From positions 248,001 to 312,000 of the forward strand of contig NZ_JAPEOX010000002.1 of the NCBI RefSeq assembly GCF_026340675.1: a stretch of DNA of 64,000 bases. The letters run 5' to 3'. A model generated the notes under the pieces. It saw only the letters and a list, made by a program, of their open reading frames with translations. It searched no databases and had not been told where the DNA came from. The stretch's first letter is position 1, and every line of letters begins with the position of its first letter. The stretch is from Streptomyces sp. NBC_01264. Lineage in GTDB: Bacteria > Actinomycetota > Actinomycetes > Streptomycetales > Streptomycetaceae. Made by a program: the position numbers and the translations under genes. Shown one piece after another: positions 1-8,478 of this stretch.

Positions 1-69
1 CTCAGACCCGGCTTTCAGCGCCCTCGGGTATCCGCTCGTATCCACCTGCGGACGCCGGGCACAGCGAAC

Positions 70-85
70 CGCTCAGCGCTGAGCG
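70..85. promoter_or_regulatory. 16-bp perfect palindrome upstream of VOC gene
   Basis: CGCTCAGCGCTGAGCG is a perfect self-complementary sequence ending 28 nt before the ATG at 114. It lies where a repressor or activator would bind in the leader or promoter of the VOC gene. The binding protein is unknown. It could also form a hairpin in the mRNA leader. Confidence 0.45.
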
Positions 86-113
86 CCGGCCCACAAGAAG
101 GCGGTACACAATC

Positions 114-548
114 ATGCTCAAGCACTTCGACCATGTCACCGTGGCGGTGAGCGACCCTGCCGCGGCCATCGCATTCTTCACCCTGCTCGGTTTCGCACCC
201 GACAAGGACGTCATCATCAAGGGTCCGGAGATGGACCAGTACATGGGAATCGACGACCTCGAGGCCCGCCACATCACTCTGGTGCTCAGAGATTCGTGTC
301 CGCGGCTGGAGGTGCAGCTCCTGCACTTCCTGAAGCCGGCCGCGGAGACGGCGGGCGCCACGGCCCCGCCGGAACGCCTGGGTTTCCACCACATCTGCTT
401 CGCGGTCTCCGGCATCGACGACCTGATCGACAGGGTCACGGCCGCCGGATTGAAGGTCCGCAACCAGCCGATGACTTTCCACGACCGCAAGCTGGTGTTT
501 CTCGAGGGGCCGGACGGCATCACCGTGGAGCTCGCCGAATGGACCTGA
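114..548 (+). CDS. VOC (glyoxalase/bleomycin-resistance fold) family protein
   Basis: A 144-aa single-polypeptide VOC protein. The start shows FDHVTVAVSDPAAAIAFF, the usual first beta-alpha motif with a metal-ligand-type His, and the second half shows GFHHICFAVSGIDDLID followed by a terminal GPDGITVELAEW, whose Glu is the usual second metal ligand. Two beta-alpha-beta-beta-beta modules fit the normal VOC length. Members include lactoylglutathione lyases, dioxygenases and antibiotic-binding proteins; the substrate cannot be read from sequence. The ATG at 114 has a GAAGG at 97-101, a rather long spacing. It is convergent with the SDR gene ending at 573, and a 16-bp palindrome lies just upstream. 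Confidence 0.85.
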   Translation: MLKHFDHVTVAVSDPAAAIAFFTLLGFAPDKDVIIKGPEMDQYMGIDDLEARHITLVLRDSCPRLEVQLLHFLKPAAETAGATAPPERLGFHHICFAVSGIDDLIDRVTAAGLKVRNQPMTFHDRKLVFLEGPDGITVELAEWT

Positions 549-572
549 GACCGCGTTCCCGGCAGGCGATCG

Positions 573-1334
573 TCAGAGGAGCTGCCCCGTCGGCCGGACG
601 AGCAGTTCATTGACCGCCACGTGGCTGCTCCGCGTGACGGCGAACACGATCGCCTCCGCGATGTCGCCCGGCAGGAGCGGCGCGTACTGCATCTCCCGCA
701 GGAGCCGTTCGCGGATCCCGGGATCGATGTGGTCCGCCAGCTCCGTGTCGACGGCCCCGGGCTCCACCACCGTGACGCGGACCTGGCGGCCGGCCAGCTC
801 CTGACGCAGCGCTTCCGACAGACCCACGACCCCGTACTTGGTGAGGGCGTAGACCGCGCCCCCCGCGACCGCCTTGCGGCCGGCCACGGAGCTGACGTTG
901 ACCAGGTCGGCGACACCCCGCCCGTTCTGCGCGGCCGCCTCGACGAGGTGCGGCAGTGCCGCCCGCGAGATGTTCAGCAGTCCGTCGACGTTGAGGCCGA
1001 CCATGCGGTCGGACAGCTCGGCCGGAGCGCTGCCGAACTCGCCGAGCAGCATTTGCCCGGCGTTGTTGACCACGATGTCGACGCCGCCGAAGGACTCCAC
1101 GCTCCGCCGTACCGCGTCCGTCGCGTCCCCCCGGTCGGTGATGTCACAGGGGACCGCGATCGCACGGCCGCCTTGCGCCTCGATCTCCGCAGCCAGCCGG
1201 CCCAGGCGGTCGGCCCGCCGTGCCACCAACACGACAGCCGCGCCTTCGGCGGCGAGCGCCCTGCCCGTCGCCGCGCCGATTCCGCTGCTGGCTCCGGTGA
1301 CCAGCGCGACCGTTCCACTCAGTCCTGCACCCAT
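573..1334 (-). CDS. SDR family NAD(P)-dependent oxidoreductase
   Basis: A 253-aa classical short-chain dehydrogenase/reductase. It has the TGASSGIGAATG cofactor motif near residue 15, NNAG near residue 90, and the catalytic Ser (VNVSSVAG) and YALTK (Tyr-x-x-x-Lys) pair around residues 150-170. Cytoplasmic; substrate unknown. The ATG at 1334 is preceded by GGAGAGGGGA. The gene starts 40 nt after the stop of the serine hydrolase gene on the same strand, so the two probably share a transcript. The family identity is firm, the reaction is not. Confidence 0.9.
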   Translation of the reverse strand: MGAGLSGTVALVTGASSGIGAATGRALAAEGAAVVLVARRADRLGRLAAEIEAQGGRAIAVPCDITDRGDATDAVRRSVESFGGVDIVVNNAGQMLLGEFGSAPAELSDRMVGLNVDGLLNISRAALPHLVEAAAQNGRGVADLVNVSSVAGRKAVAGGAVYALTKYGVVGLSEALRQELAGRQVRVTVVEPGAVDTELADHIDPGIRERLLREMQYAPLLPGDIAEAIVFAVTRSSHVAVNELLVRPTGQLL

Positions 1335-1373
1335 GATCGTTCCCCTCTCCTGGACCGTGCGGCCTCAGGGCGC

Positions 1374-2531
1374 TCAGACCGCACCGGCGGCGTCGAAAAC
1401 GGCGGCGACGTAGGCCGCCGTGCGGTCCGACCCCACGACGCCGGCGCCCATCCTGTTCATCGTGTAGGCCATCGTCATCCGGCGTTCGAGGTCCATGCAG
1501 ACGACAGAACCTCCCCATCCGCCCCAGAAGCACCTGCGTCCGCGGGGTACGTAGGGGAACGTCTCGGTCCCGGGAAGCGCGAAGCCCATGCCCCAGCGCA
1601 TCGGGAGCCCTATGACGAGATCCACACCGGAGGCCTGCTCCTCGAAGATCAAGTCGATCGTCTCCGGCGAGAGCAGGCGCAGACCGTCCACCGTGCCCCC
1701 GCGTGACACGACCGAGAGCAGACGGGCGATCCCGGCTGCCGTGCCGTGGCCGTTCGCCGCGCCGATCTCGGCACGCCGCCACCCTTCGGTACTCACCACG
1801 TCCGGGCCCGCCAGGGGGCTCGTCAGCGTCTTGTACATGGGGCTCTCGGGGTCGAGGGAATCGAGGGCATGGGGATCGACGGCCGGCGGGACGAGGTCGG
1901 CAATGCGGTTCCAGACGGCCGGCACGGCCCCGATCTGGAAGTCGGCTCCGAGCGGACCGGCCAGCTCCGTCGCCACGAAGGAGCGCAGCGATCGTCCGGT
2001 GGTCCGGCGGACGAGCTCGCCCACGAGGTGCCCGTAGTTCAGACCGTGGTACCCGGAGGCGGTTCCCGGCTCCCACCACGGGGCCTGCTCCGCGAGCCGC
2101 GCCGCGGCTTCACGCGTCCGGTAGATGTCCTGCAGCCTGCACGGCTTCTCCCAGCCCGACACGCCCGACGTGTGCGAGAGGACGTGCCGCACGAGGACGG
2201 ATTCCTTGCCGTTGGCGCCGAATTCCGGCCAGTAGGTGCTCACCGGTGCGTGTACGTCGAGCAGTCCTCTGTTCACCAGTACCAGTGCGGCGAGCGATGT
2301 GACGGCCTTCGTCGTCGACCACACGTTGGTGAGCGTGTCCCTCGTCCAGGGCTCGGCGCGGTCGACGTCACGGAACCCTCCCCACAAGTCCACGACCGCC
2401 TCACCGTCGATGTCGACGTGGAGCGACGCCCCCAACTCCTCGCCGGACTCCAGCCGCTCTTCCAGGACGTCGAGCACCGTCTTGAATCGTGCGTCGCACG
2501 TACCGCTGACCGTGGCCAATGTGTGCTCCAT
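1374..2531 (-). CDS. Serine hydrolase, beta-lactamase/EstB family
   Basis: About 385 aa of penicillin-binding-protein-like serine hydrolase. It has the SxxK nucleophile motif (WSTTKAV, near residue 70), a Y/N motif (GYHGLNYGHLVGELV) and a late GGWGGS stretch in the place of the KTG/HxG motif. No signal peptide is visible, so it is probably a cytoplasmic esterase or lactonase like EstB or LovD and not a wall enzyme. I chose the ATG at 2531 (MEHTLATV) over an in-frame start at 2612, because the extra 27 residues are not family-like. It lies between the MFS gene upstream and the SDR gene downstream, all on the minus strand. Confidence 0.85.
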   Translation of the reverse strand: MEHTLATVSGTCDARFKTVLDVLEERLESGEELGASLHVDIDGEAVVDLWGGFRDVDRAEPWTRDTLTNVWSTTKAVTSLAALVLVNRGLLDVHAPVSTYWPEFGANGKESVLVRHVLSHTSGVSGWEKPCRLQDIYRTREAAARLAEQAPWWEPGTASGYHGLNYGHLVGELVRRTTGRSLRSFVATELAGPLGADFQIGAVPAVWNRIADLVPPAVDPHALDSLDPESPMYKTLTSPLAGPDVVSTEGWRRAEIGAANGHGTAAGIARLLSVVSRGGTVDGLRLLSPETIDLIFEEQASGVDLVIGLPMRWGMGFALPGTETFPYVPRGRRCFWGGWGGSVVCMDLERRMTMAYTMNRMGAGVVGSDRTAAYVAAVFDAAGAV

Positions 2532-2885
2532 TCCCGCTGGATGCTCCGACAGCGGACCCAACGTAGGCAAACCGGCCCCGGGACCACCATCCACCGGGCG
2601 GCGGTCCCTCACGACCCCGTCGGTCTAGACCCATGGCGACAGCACCAAGACTGCTCCGGCCGTGCCGAGGATCCTGGCGGTCGGGATACCGCCAAGGACC
2701 GGCGCGGCCGCGAGAAGTACGGGCATCATGCCGGACGTACTCGGCATAGGCCTCTTCGGCCGTCCGGCTTCCGCGGCTGGTCGGGCGGAACCCGCGACCG
2801 TCGAGATGACCGGTTGGCCTCGATCATGGGGTCGCGCGCCGCGTCCCGACGGACGGGGCCCTTCCGGGCACGCTGACCAGCCGCC
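2532..2885. other. Intergenic, 354 nt, no gene seen
   Basis: This stretch separates the MFS gene end from the serine hydrolase start on the same strand. It should hold the serine hydrolase promoter and the MFS terminator, but I could not pick out a convincing -10/-35 pair or perfect hairpin. Open frames here are shadows. Confidence 0.4.
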
Positions 2886-4367
2886 TCAGGCAGCCCGGGC
2901 CTCCGCGCCGAGCCGGGCACCGGCCGGGAGGCCGACGAGGAGCAGGAAGCCGGCTGCCACGGCGTAGGCGAGGTGCAGGCCCGGCAACGAGAGGGCATGG
3001 GGTCCCGTCCCTCCGATGGCCTGTGCGACTCCGGCGAGGACCGTGGGGCCGATGCCACTGCCGATCTGCAGGGCGGTGGTCGTGGCGGCCGAAGCGGTCC
3101 CGTGGGCATCGCCGGGCACGTCCCGCAGGCCGGTGGCGACGAGGGCGGGGAAGGCCAGCCCCTGTCCGAACCCGCTGACGCACAGACCCGCCAGGACAGC
3201 TCCCCCGTACGCACTGTGGGCTCCGGCCGTGCACCACAGGAGCACGCCACCGGCGGTGAGCAGGATGCCCCACATCAGGAGCGGGCGCGGTCCGCGGGTC
3301 TTCATCAGGCGCCCCGAGAGCAGTGCGGCCCCGGTGACGGCAACGCTGACCGGGAGGATGGCCAGTCCGGATGACGCGGGTGTCATCCCCCGCACCTGCT
3401 GGAGGTAGAGCGGCAGCAGGAACAGTGACCCCGTGACGCAGAAGTAGAAGGCGCCCGCGATCACCGCCGCGGTGCGCACGCCGTTCACGCGGAGCAGACC
3501 CGGGTCCAGAAGAGAAGCTTCCCCGCCGCGGGAGCGGCCACGGCGCCACCACAGGCACCCGGCGACGGCGGCGGCCAGGACGGTGAGGGCCGCGAGCAGG
3601 CCCCCGCCGGGCCGGGACGCCAGGTCGGCGCCGAGGACCAGCAGCACGATGGCGGCGACCAGTATTCCGGCCCCCGTCCTGTCGAGGCGTGCCCGGTCGT
3701 CCCGGGCGCCGACCGGCAGCCACCGCATCGCGCCGACGACGGTGGCCGCTGCTGCCAGGGCCTGCAGGGCGAAGAGCCAGCGCCAGCCGAAGGCGCTGGT
3801 GACGAGACCACCGAGCACCAGGCCGGCTCCGTAGCAGCCCGCCTGCGCGGCCGAGAACACGCCGAGGACCCGGGAGCGCATCGGACCGTCGGGGTACACG
3901 GCGGTCAGCAGGGCCGTGGCCGCGGGCAAGGTGAGCGCCGCCCCCGCTCCCTGCAGGACGCGGCCCGCCACGACCATCCAGAACACGGGAGCGGCGAAGG
4001 CCAGCGCGGCTCCCGCCGCCACGGTCATCAGACCCGCGACGAGCACGGGCCTCTGCCGCAGCCGATCCGCCATCGCTCCCCCGCACAGGAGCAGTCCCGC
4101 GAAGGCGATCGCGTATCCGGTCGCCGCCCACGAGAGGCTCTGCGCCGACGTGGCGAAGTGCGCGCCCATCGAGGGCAGTGCGCTGTTGAGCACGGCGACG
4201 CCGCCGGCGTCCAGGCCGGCCGCCGCGCTCAGCACGGCCAGGGGCGCGTACCGGACGAGCACCGGTCTGAGGCGTGCCGGCCCGTCGGGACGGCCGGCCG
4301 CGCGGGCGGCCGCCGTCGGAGGGGGCGGGCAGGAGGACGCGGACGTCGCTCCAGGGTGTGGGGGCAT
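2886..4367 (-). CDS. MFS transporter, drug efflux (DHA) type
   Basis: About 493 aa with some 12-14 hydrophobic segments. The motif-A-like GGAMADRLRQRPV lies in the loop after helix 2, and a motif-C-like GAGAALTLPAATALL follows. Inner-membrane proton-coupled export of a small hydrophobic compound is the expected role. The ATG at 4367 has GGAG at a good distance; an in-frame ATG at 4454 is possible, but upstream of that the frame reads as arginine-rich shadow. It is divergently placed to the XRE/MmyB regulator at 4576 with 208 nt between the starts, so that regulator probably controls it. Confidence 0.85.
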   Translation of the reverse strand: MPPHPGATSASSCPPPPTAAARAAGRPDGPARLRPVLVRYAPLAVLSAAAGLDAGGVAVLNSALPSMGAHFATSAQSLSWAATGYAIAFAGLLLCGGAMADRLRQRPVLVAGLMTVAAGAALAFAAPVFWMVVAGRVLQGAGAALTLPAATALLTAVYPDGPMRSRVLGVFSAAQAGCYGAGLVLGGLVTSAFGWRWLFALQALAAAATVVGAMRWLPVGARDDRARLDRTGAGILVAAIVLLVLGADLASRPGGGLLAALTVLAAAVAGCLWWRRGRSRGGEASLLDPGLLRVNGVRTAAVIAGAFYFCVTGSLFLLPLYLQQVRGMTPASSGLAILPVSVAVTGAALLSGRLMKTRGPRPLLMWGILLTAGGVLLWCTAGAHSAYGGAVLAGLCVSGFGQGLAFPALVATGLRDVPGDAHGTASAATTTALQIGSGIGPTVLAGVAQAIGGTGPHALSLPGLHLAYAVAAGFLLLVGLPAGARLGAEARAA

Positions 4368-4563
4368 GGGAGGCTCCGGGGAGTGGCGGTGGCAAGGGGG
4401 ATGTCCCGGCGCCGTTGGACGGCTCCCGGATCGAGGGCCGTCCCGCGCCGTCATCTCTGTCTGCACCAGCCTGTTCCGGTGCGCCGGATCGCACGAGACA
4501 CCGCGGCGAGCACGTATTGAGGGGGGTGGCCCCGCCAGGGCCACCTCCGGCCGCCAGCGGGCC

Positions 4564-4569
4564 GATAAT
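4564..4569 (+). promoter_or_regulatory. Candidate -10 box of a leaderless transcript
   Basis: GATAAT lies so that transcription would begin at or next to the ATG at 4576, giving a leaderless mRNA, which is common in Streptomyces. There is no Shine-Dalgarno sequence before this ATG, which supports the idea. No clear -35 box is visible. Confidence 0.45.
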
Positions 4570-4575
4570 CTACGT

Positions 4576-5451
4576 ATGGCACCGTCCGCCGCACAGCACG
4601 AGCTGGCCCATTTCCTGCGCTCGTACCGCGCCCGGCTGACTCCGGAGGCCGCAGGCCTGCCGCGGAGCAGTACCCGGCGGCTCAAAGGGCTGCGCAGAGC
4701 CGAGGTCGCCTCGATGGCCGGCATCAGCCCCGAGTACTACACCCGTCTCGAGCAGGGCCGCCAACGTCACCCTTCGCCCGACGTACTCGACGCGCTCGCC
4801 ACCGCCCTGCAGCTCGACGACGACGCCCGCCTCCACCTGAACCGTCTCGGGACCGCCGGCCCCGCACGACAGGCCGATCCGGTCTTGGTCAGCGCCCCCT
4901 CCGTGCCGCTGGCGACACTGCAGCTCCTCCACTCGCTCGGTCCGTGGCCCGCACACGTGGTCAGTCCGATGCGCGACATCCTGGCGTGGAACGACGCCGA
5001 GGCCTGGCTGCTGTTCGACTTCTCCGAGCTTCCCGCCTCACACAGGAACTTCGCCTGGTTCGCCTTCTGCGACCCGCGCGCGCCCGAACTCCTCGCGGAG
5101 TGGGAAGAGACGGCGCGGAGCAACGTCCACCGTCTGCGTCACGCCCTGGCCGCCGACCCGCACAACGAACGCGGCCGGCAGCTGGTGGCCGAACTGTCCC
5201 GGCGCAGCACCCGGTTCGCCGCGATCTGGGAGGAACACGGGGTGCGAGGACCGACCACCGGAAGGCATCTCTTCCACCACCCCCGAGCGGGCAGTCTCGA
5301 CCTGGTGTACACCGCCTACGTCGTCCCCGGCCCCCACAACCTCGAACTCGTGGTGCTGACCGCGGACGAGGGCTCCCCCACGTACGAGGCATTGCAGCGG
5401 GCTGCGGCCGAGCGCCGCGCCCCTGACGCCGACGCCGGACGAGCCGGCTGA
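4576..5451 (+). CDS. XRE-family regulator with MmyB-like ligand-binding domain
   Basis: A 291-aa helix-turn-helix regulator. The HTH is at about residues 35-75 (RRAEVASMAGISPEYYTRLE then QGRQRHPSPDVLDALA). It is followed by the MmyB-type PAS-like domain, with WPAHVVSPMRDILAWN, the FAWFAFCDPRA region and LFHHPRAGSLDLVY. In Streptomyces such proteins often sit next to, and control, a dehydrogenase or transporter gene; here the divergent MFS gene is the likely target. Start chosen at the ATG at 4576 because family proteins begin just before the HTH and a -10-like GATAAT immediately precedes it. Confidence 0.9.
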   Translation: MAPSAAQHELAHFLRSYRARLTPEAAGLPRSSTRRLKGLRRAEVASMAGISPEYYTRLEQGRQRHPSPDVLDALATALQLDDDARLHLNRLGTAGPARQADPVLVSAPSVPLATLQLLHSLGPWPAHVVSPMRDILAWNDAEAWLLFDFSELPASHRNFAWFAFCDPRAPELLAEWEETARSNVHRLRHALAADPHNERGRQLVAELSRRSTRFAAIWEEHGVRGPTTGRHLFHHPRAGSLDLVYTAYVVPGPHNLELVVLTADEGSPTYEALQRAAAERRAPDADAGRAG

Positions 5452-5592
5452 AGTATCTGCCCGGGCGGCGGGCACCGCGAGGGTGATCGCCACCGGAACC
5501 CTCCCCCGCCGCGGGGGCCGGTCGGAGGATTCGGGCAGGCCCTTCTCCTCGGATGCTGGAGGACATCACTCCTCCGTGGAAGGAACCCGATC

Positions 5593-5829
5593 ATGCGGCC
5601 CAACGCCTACCCGATTGCGGATTTCAAGATCAAGGAGGAGCAGGTCTTCGACTCCTGGTGTGCGCAGTGCGACGGGCTCCCCTCCCGCAAGGTCGCGACG
5701 TACCCGATGTCCGCGGCGTCCCGAGCGGACCGTACCGCCACCTCTCTCGGCGAGGGGGCCCACACTCATTACGTGGCCAGGGGCGACCGCCTGATGGTCG
5801 TCGTCCCCACCGCCTCACGAGCGGCCTGA
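5593..5829 (+). CDS. Small hypothetical protein with CxxC
   Basis: A 78-aa reading frame with a clear ribosome-binding site (GGAAGGA at 5577-5583) before the ATG at 5593. It contains WCAQCDG, a CxxC pair that could bind a metal or act in redox, and a hydrophobic C-terminal strand (RLMVVVPTA). I do not recognise it. It stands alone between the regulator and the enoyl-CoA hydratase gene. The ribosome site and composition favour a real gene. Confidence 0.5.
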   Translation: MRPNAYPIADFKIKEEQVFDSWCAQCDGLPSRKVATYPMSAASRADRTATSLGEGAHTHYVARGDRLMVVVPTASRAA

Positions 5830-6034
5830 ACCCATGGTCTGCCTGTCGGGCCTCCAGGTCGTAGACCTGCAGAGCTGCTGACGCGCCGGGACCGGGGACG
5901 TAGGTCCTTACTCAGGCCGATCCGTGGATGCCCGGCCGGCGCACGGGCCGGACGATCAAGGAGGTCTCGACGCTCACACCCCGAGCGGAGCCGAGGCCTC
6001 CGGCCCTGCACGCGCACCGCAAGGAGACACCACG

Positions 6035-6763
6035 ATGGGCAACTGGACAGCCGAGACCCGCGAGAAGGTCGCCGTTCTTACCTTCCGCCGGTTGCCGGAC
6101 AACCAGATGGACCTGGCGTCCCTCGACGAGCTGGCGGTCCTCCTGGAGGACATCGCGCAGCGCACCGGCGAAGTCAGCGTCGTCCTCCTCAAAGGCGGTG
6201 TCGACGGCATCTTCGTCAAGCACGCCGACCTGGACATCCTGCGCCGCGCGGCCGCGGGAACACTCAGCGCCGAGGATGCCGGGACATGGCCCCGCACGCT
6301 GGGCCTGCTGGAGTCCCTTCCCCAGCCCGTCGTCGCCGCCATTGACGGCCAGGCCTGGGGCGGCGGCCTGGAGACCGCGCTCGCCGCCACGCTCCGCATC
6401 GCTTCGGTCCGCTCCCACTTCAGCCAGCCCGAGATCCGCAATGGCCTCATCCCCGGAGGCGGCGGCACCCAGCGTCTGCCACGCCTCATCGGCTCGGGCC
6501 GTGGCGCCGAGCTGATCCTGACCGGCCGTACGATCGGGGCCGAGGAAGCCCTGCGGCTGGGCATCCTCAACGCGGTCCTCCCGACCGAGGACTTCGACCG
6601 CCGCGCCGAGGAATGGGTGGCGCAGGTGGCCCGCAATCCGGCGCCCGCGCTGTTCGCCGCGAAGCGCGCCGTGCTCGACGGCCTGGCACTGCCCCTCGCC
6701 GAGGGGCTCGCCCTCGAAGCCACCTTGTTCGGGCAGGTCATCCCGCTGAGCGCGTTCGGTTGA
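6035..6763 (+). CDS. Enoyl-CoA hydratase/isomerase family protein
   Basis: A 242-aa crotonase-fold protein. The first oxyanion loop is FVKHADLD (usually CAGADL), the second DGQAWGGGLE, and the downstream QPEIRNGLIPGGGGTQRL carries one family glutamate. Expected to act on an acyl-CoA thioester in the cytoplasm. The unusual first loop (Val-Lys-His for Cys-Ala-Gly) and the lack of a second obvious catalytic Glu leave open whether it is a hydratase, isomerase or another crotonase. The ATG at 6035 has a perfect AAGGAG at 6021-6026. It is convergent with the SDR gene ending at 6818. Confidence 0.85.
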   Translation: MGNWTAETREKVAVLTFRRLPDNQMDLASLDELAVLLEDIAQRTGEVSVVLLKGGVDGIFVKHADLDILRRAAAGTLSAEDAGTWPRTLGLLESLPQPVVAAIDGQAWGGGLETALAATLRIASVRSHFSQPEIRNGLIPGGGGTQRLPRLIGSGRGAELILTGRTIGAEEALRLGILNAVLPTEDFDRRAEEWVAQVARNPAPALFAAKRAVLDGLALPLAEGLALEATLFGQVIPLSAFG

Positions 6764-6817
6764 TCGCGTAGGGGCGGTTGCGGCGCAGCCGGCCCGGAAC
6801 TCGCATCCGCCCTGCTT

Positions 6818-7546
6818 TCAGACCTGCGCACTTCCACCATCGACGAAGAGTTCGATCCCGGTGACGAAACTGGAATCCTCAGAAGCCAGGAACAATGCCG
6901 CTTCGGCCACTTCCTCCGCTCTCCCCGTACGTCCCATCGGAATCGCGGACAGGATGCCGGCCATCGCATCCCGGGGTTGTCGCCGCATGACCGGAGTGTC
7001 GATCGGCCCCGGGCTGATGACGTTCGACCGGATACCGCGATCCTTCAGTTCCATGGTCCAGGCACGTACCATGTGGCGGATCGCCGCCTTGCTGGCTCCG
7101 TAGACGGAATATCCAGGCGCGCCCTTCACGGCGGCGATGGAGCCGGTCAGGATGATCGAAGCGCCGTCGTTCAACAGGGGCAGCGCCTTTTGCACCGAGA
7201 AGAGCACGCCCTTGACGTTCACGTCGAAAATCCGGTGGAAATGCTCTTCGTCCACGTCCTCGAGCGAAGCCATCTCGCTGGTGCCCGCATTGGCGAAGAC
7301 CACATCGATTCGCCCCTTCGTCCGTACGATCTCGTACAGGTGATCAAGATCGGCTGGATTGGTGACGTCGGCCCGGACCCCTTGAACATTGACTCCGACG
7401 GCCCTCACCGCCTGCGCGAGCTCTTCCTCACGACGGCCCGTGATGAAGACGAAGGCGCCTTCCGCGGCGAAGAGTTTCGCTGTCGCGAGGCCGATTCCTG
7501 AACTTCCGCCCGTGACCACGGCGGTTTTGCCCTCGAGTTTCCCCAC
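6818..7546 (-). CDS. SDR family oxidoreductase
   Basis: A 242-aa classical SDR. It shows VTGGSSGIGLATAKLF at the N-terminus, FANAGTSE near residue 85, a catalytic Ser in TGSIAAVKG and YGASK as the Tyr/Lys pair, ending with FVTGIELFVDGGSAQV, a very typical SDR tail. The start is the GTG at 7546 (VGKLEGKTAVVTGG) with GGGGAG before it; upstream the open frame is arginine- and proline-rich shadow. Substrate unknown. Monocistronic by position. Confidence 0.92.
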   Translation of the reverse strand: MGKLEGKTAVVTGGSSGIGLATAKLFAAEGAFVFITGRREEELAQAVRAVGVNVQGVRADVTNPADLDHLYEIVRTKGRIDVVFANAGTSEMASLEDVDEEHFHRIFDVNVKGVLFSVQKALPLLNDGASIILTGSIAAVKGAPGYSVYGASKAAIRHMVRAWTMELKDRGIRSNVISPGPIDTPVMRRQPRDAMAGILSAIPMGRTGRAEEVAEAALFLASEDSSFVTGIELFVDGGSAQV

Positions 7547-7950
7547 CGACAACTCCCCTGCCCCGCCTGAGGGGGAGGCATCGCCCCCTCGGTCAAAGAT
7601 CCCGTTCGCCCCGCGCCGCCGACGTGTCGACGGACGCCGGGGCCCGGCTGTCGCGCGATCATGCCGCACGGACGACGTCTCTTCGGGTAAGCCGCTGCGG
7701 CCGTCACCCGGATGGACGGGGAAAGCGACCGGGTCGCGTCGTCCGGCACCGGCGGGTTCCGGCGACCGCCGGGCCCGTCCGGGAACAGGGCCCCACGGGC
7801 CGCCTCGCCCTCGCGTCCTGATGAGCCCCCGGTCAACCCGTCGGGGGGGCTGGTCGGGGGATCCGGCCGGAACGGCAGCCGATGACCATGCCATGGAGCG
7901 AGCGACCGCACCCGTCTCAGGGGGGCGGTTCGGGACCCCAGGAGGAGTCG
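7547..7950. other. Divergent intergenic region, 404 nt
   Basis: This region lies between the SDR start (minus) and the hypothetical gene at 7951 (plus), so it must hold both promoters. No convincing gene, palindrome or promoter box was found. Long open frames on the minus strand through here are composition artefacts. Confidence 0.4.
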
Positions 7951-8325
7951 ATGGAGACCAGGCAGGCGATGTGCGCACCGAGTCCGGAGTTCTGGAGGCG
8001 CTTCATGGAGGTCGCGGTCGTCCTCAGGGAGGAGGCGGGCGGGCAGCCCGGAGCGGATCGGGCCCTGGACGGACTCATGGAATCGATCGGGTACTGCATC
8101 CAAGGCGGCCACTCGGCCCACGTGGACGGCGGGCGGCTGAAAGGACTGGTCGTGCAGGCCCACGCCCGTGTATCGCAGAGCGCTCCGGCGATGCCCGATC
8201 CGACGTCTTCGTGGGTCTCCTACAACGACTTCATGGCCGAGATCGCACGCTGGACGCCTGCCGACTGGAACCTCGACCTGATCGATCGCCGCCGGCATCC
8301 CTTCAGGGGGCAACTGACCCTGTAG
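7951..8325 (+). CDS. Hypothetical protein, 124 aa
   Basis: The ATG at 7951 follows a strong GGAGGAG at 7941-7947. The product is a soluble, mostly helical protein (FWRRFMEVAVVLREEAGG near the start; PTSSWVSYNDFMAEIARW then TPADWNLDLI near the end) with no signal peptide or membrane segment. I do not recognise the family. The codon pattern and ribosome site support a real gene. It precedes the secreted PIG-L gene by 153 nt, but nothing ties them functionally. Confidence 0.65.
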   Translation: METRQAMCAPSPEFWRRFMEVAVVLREEAGGQPGADRALDGLMESIGYCIQGGHSAHVDGGRLKGLVVQAHARVSQSAPAMPDPTSSWVSYNDFMAEIARWTPADWNLDLIDRRRHPFRGQLTL

Positions 8326-8478
8326 GCCCCGACGCCGCTTCATCCGGCGGGTGGTGGACGCCCGTTCCCCCACCGGGTGGGCCGATCGGCTGCTGCCGCC
8401 GTCCCCGGGTCCGGCCTGTACTGGTGGGGGCCCGCCTCCGGCGCGGGACCCCGCGAACGATCCCGGAGGACCGCCCCG

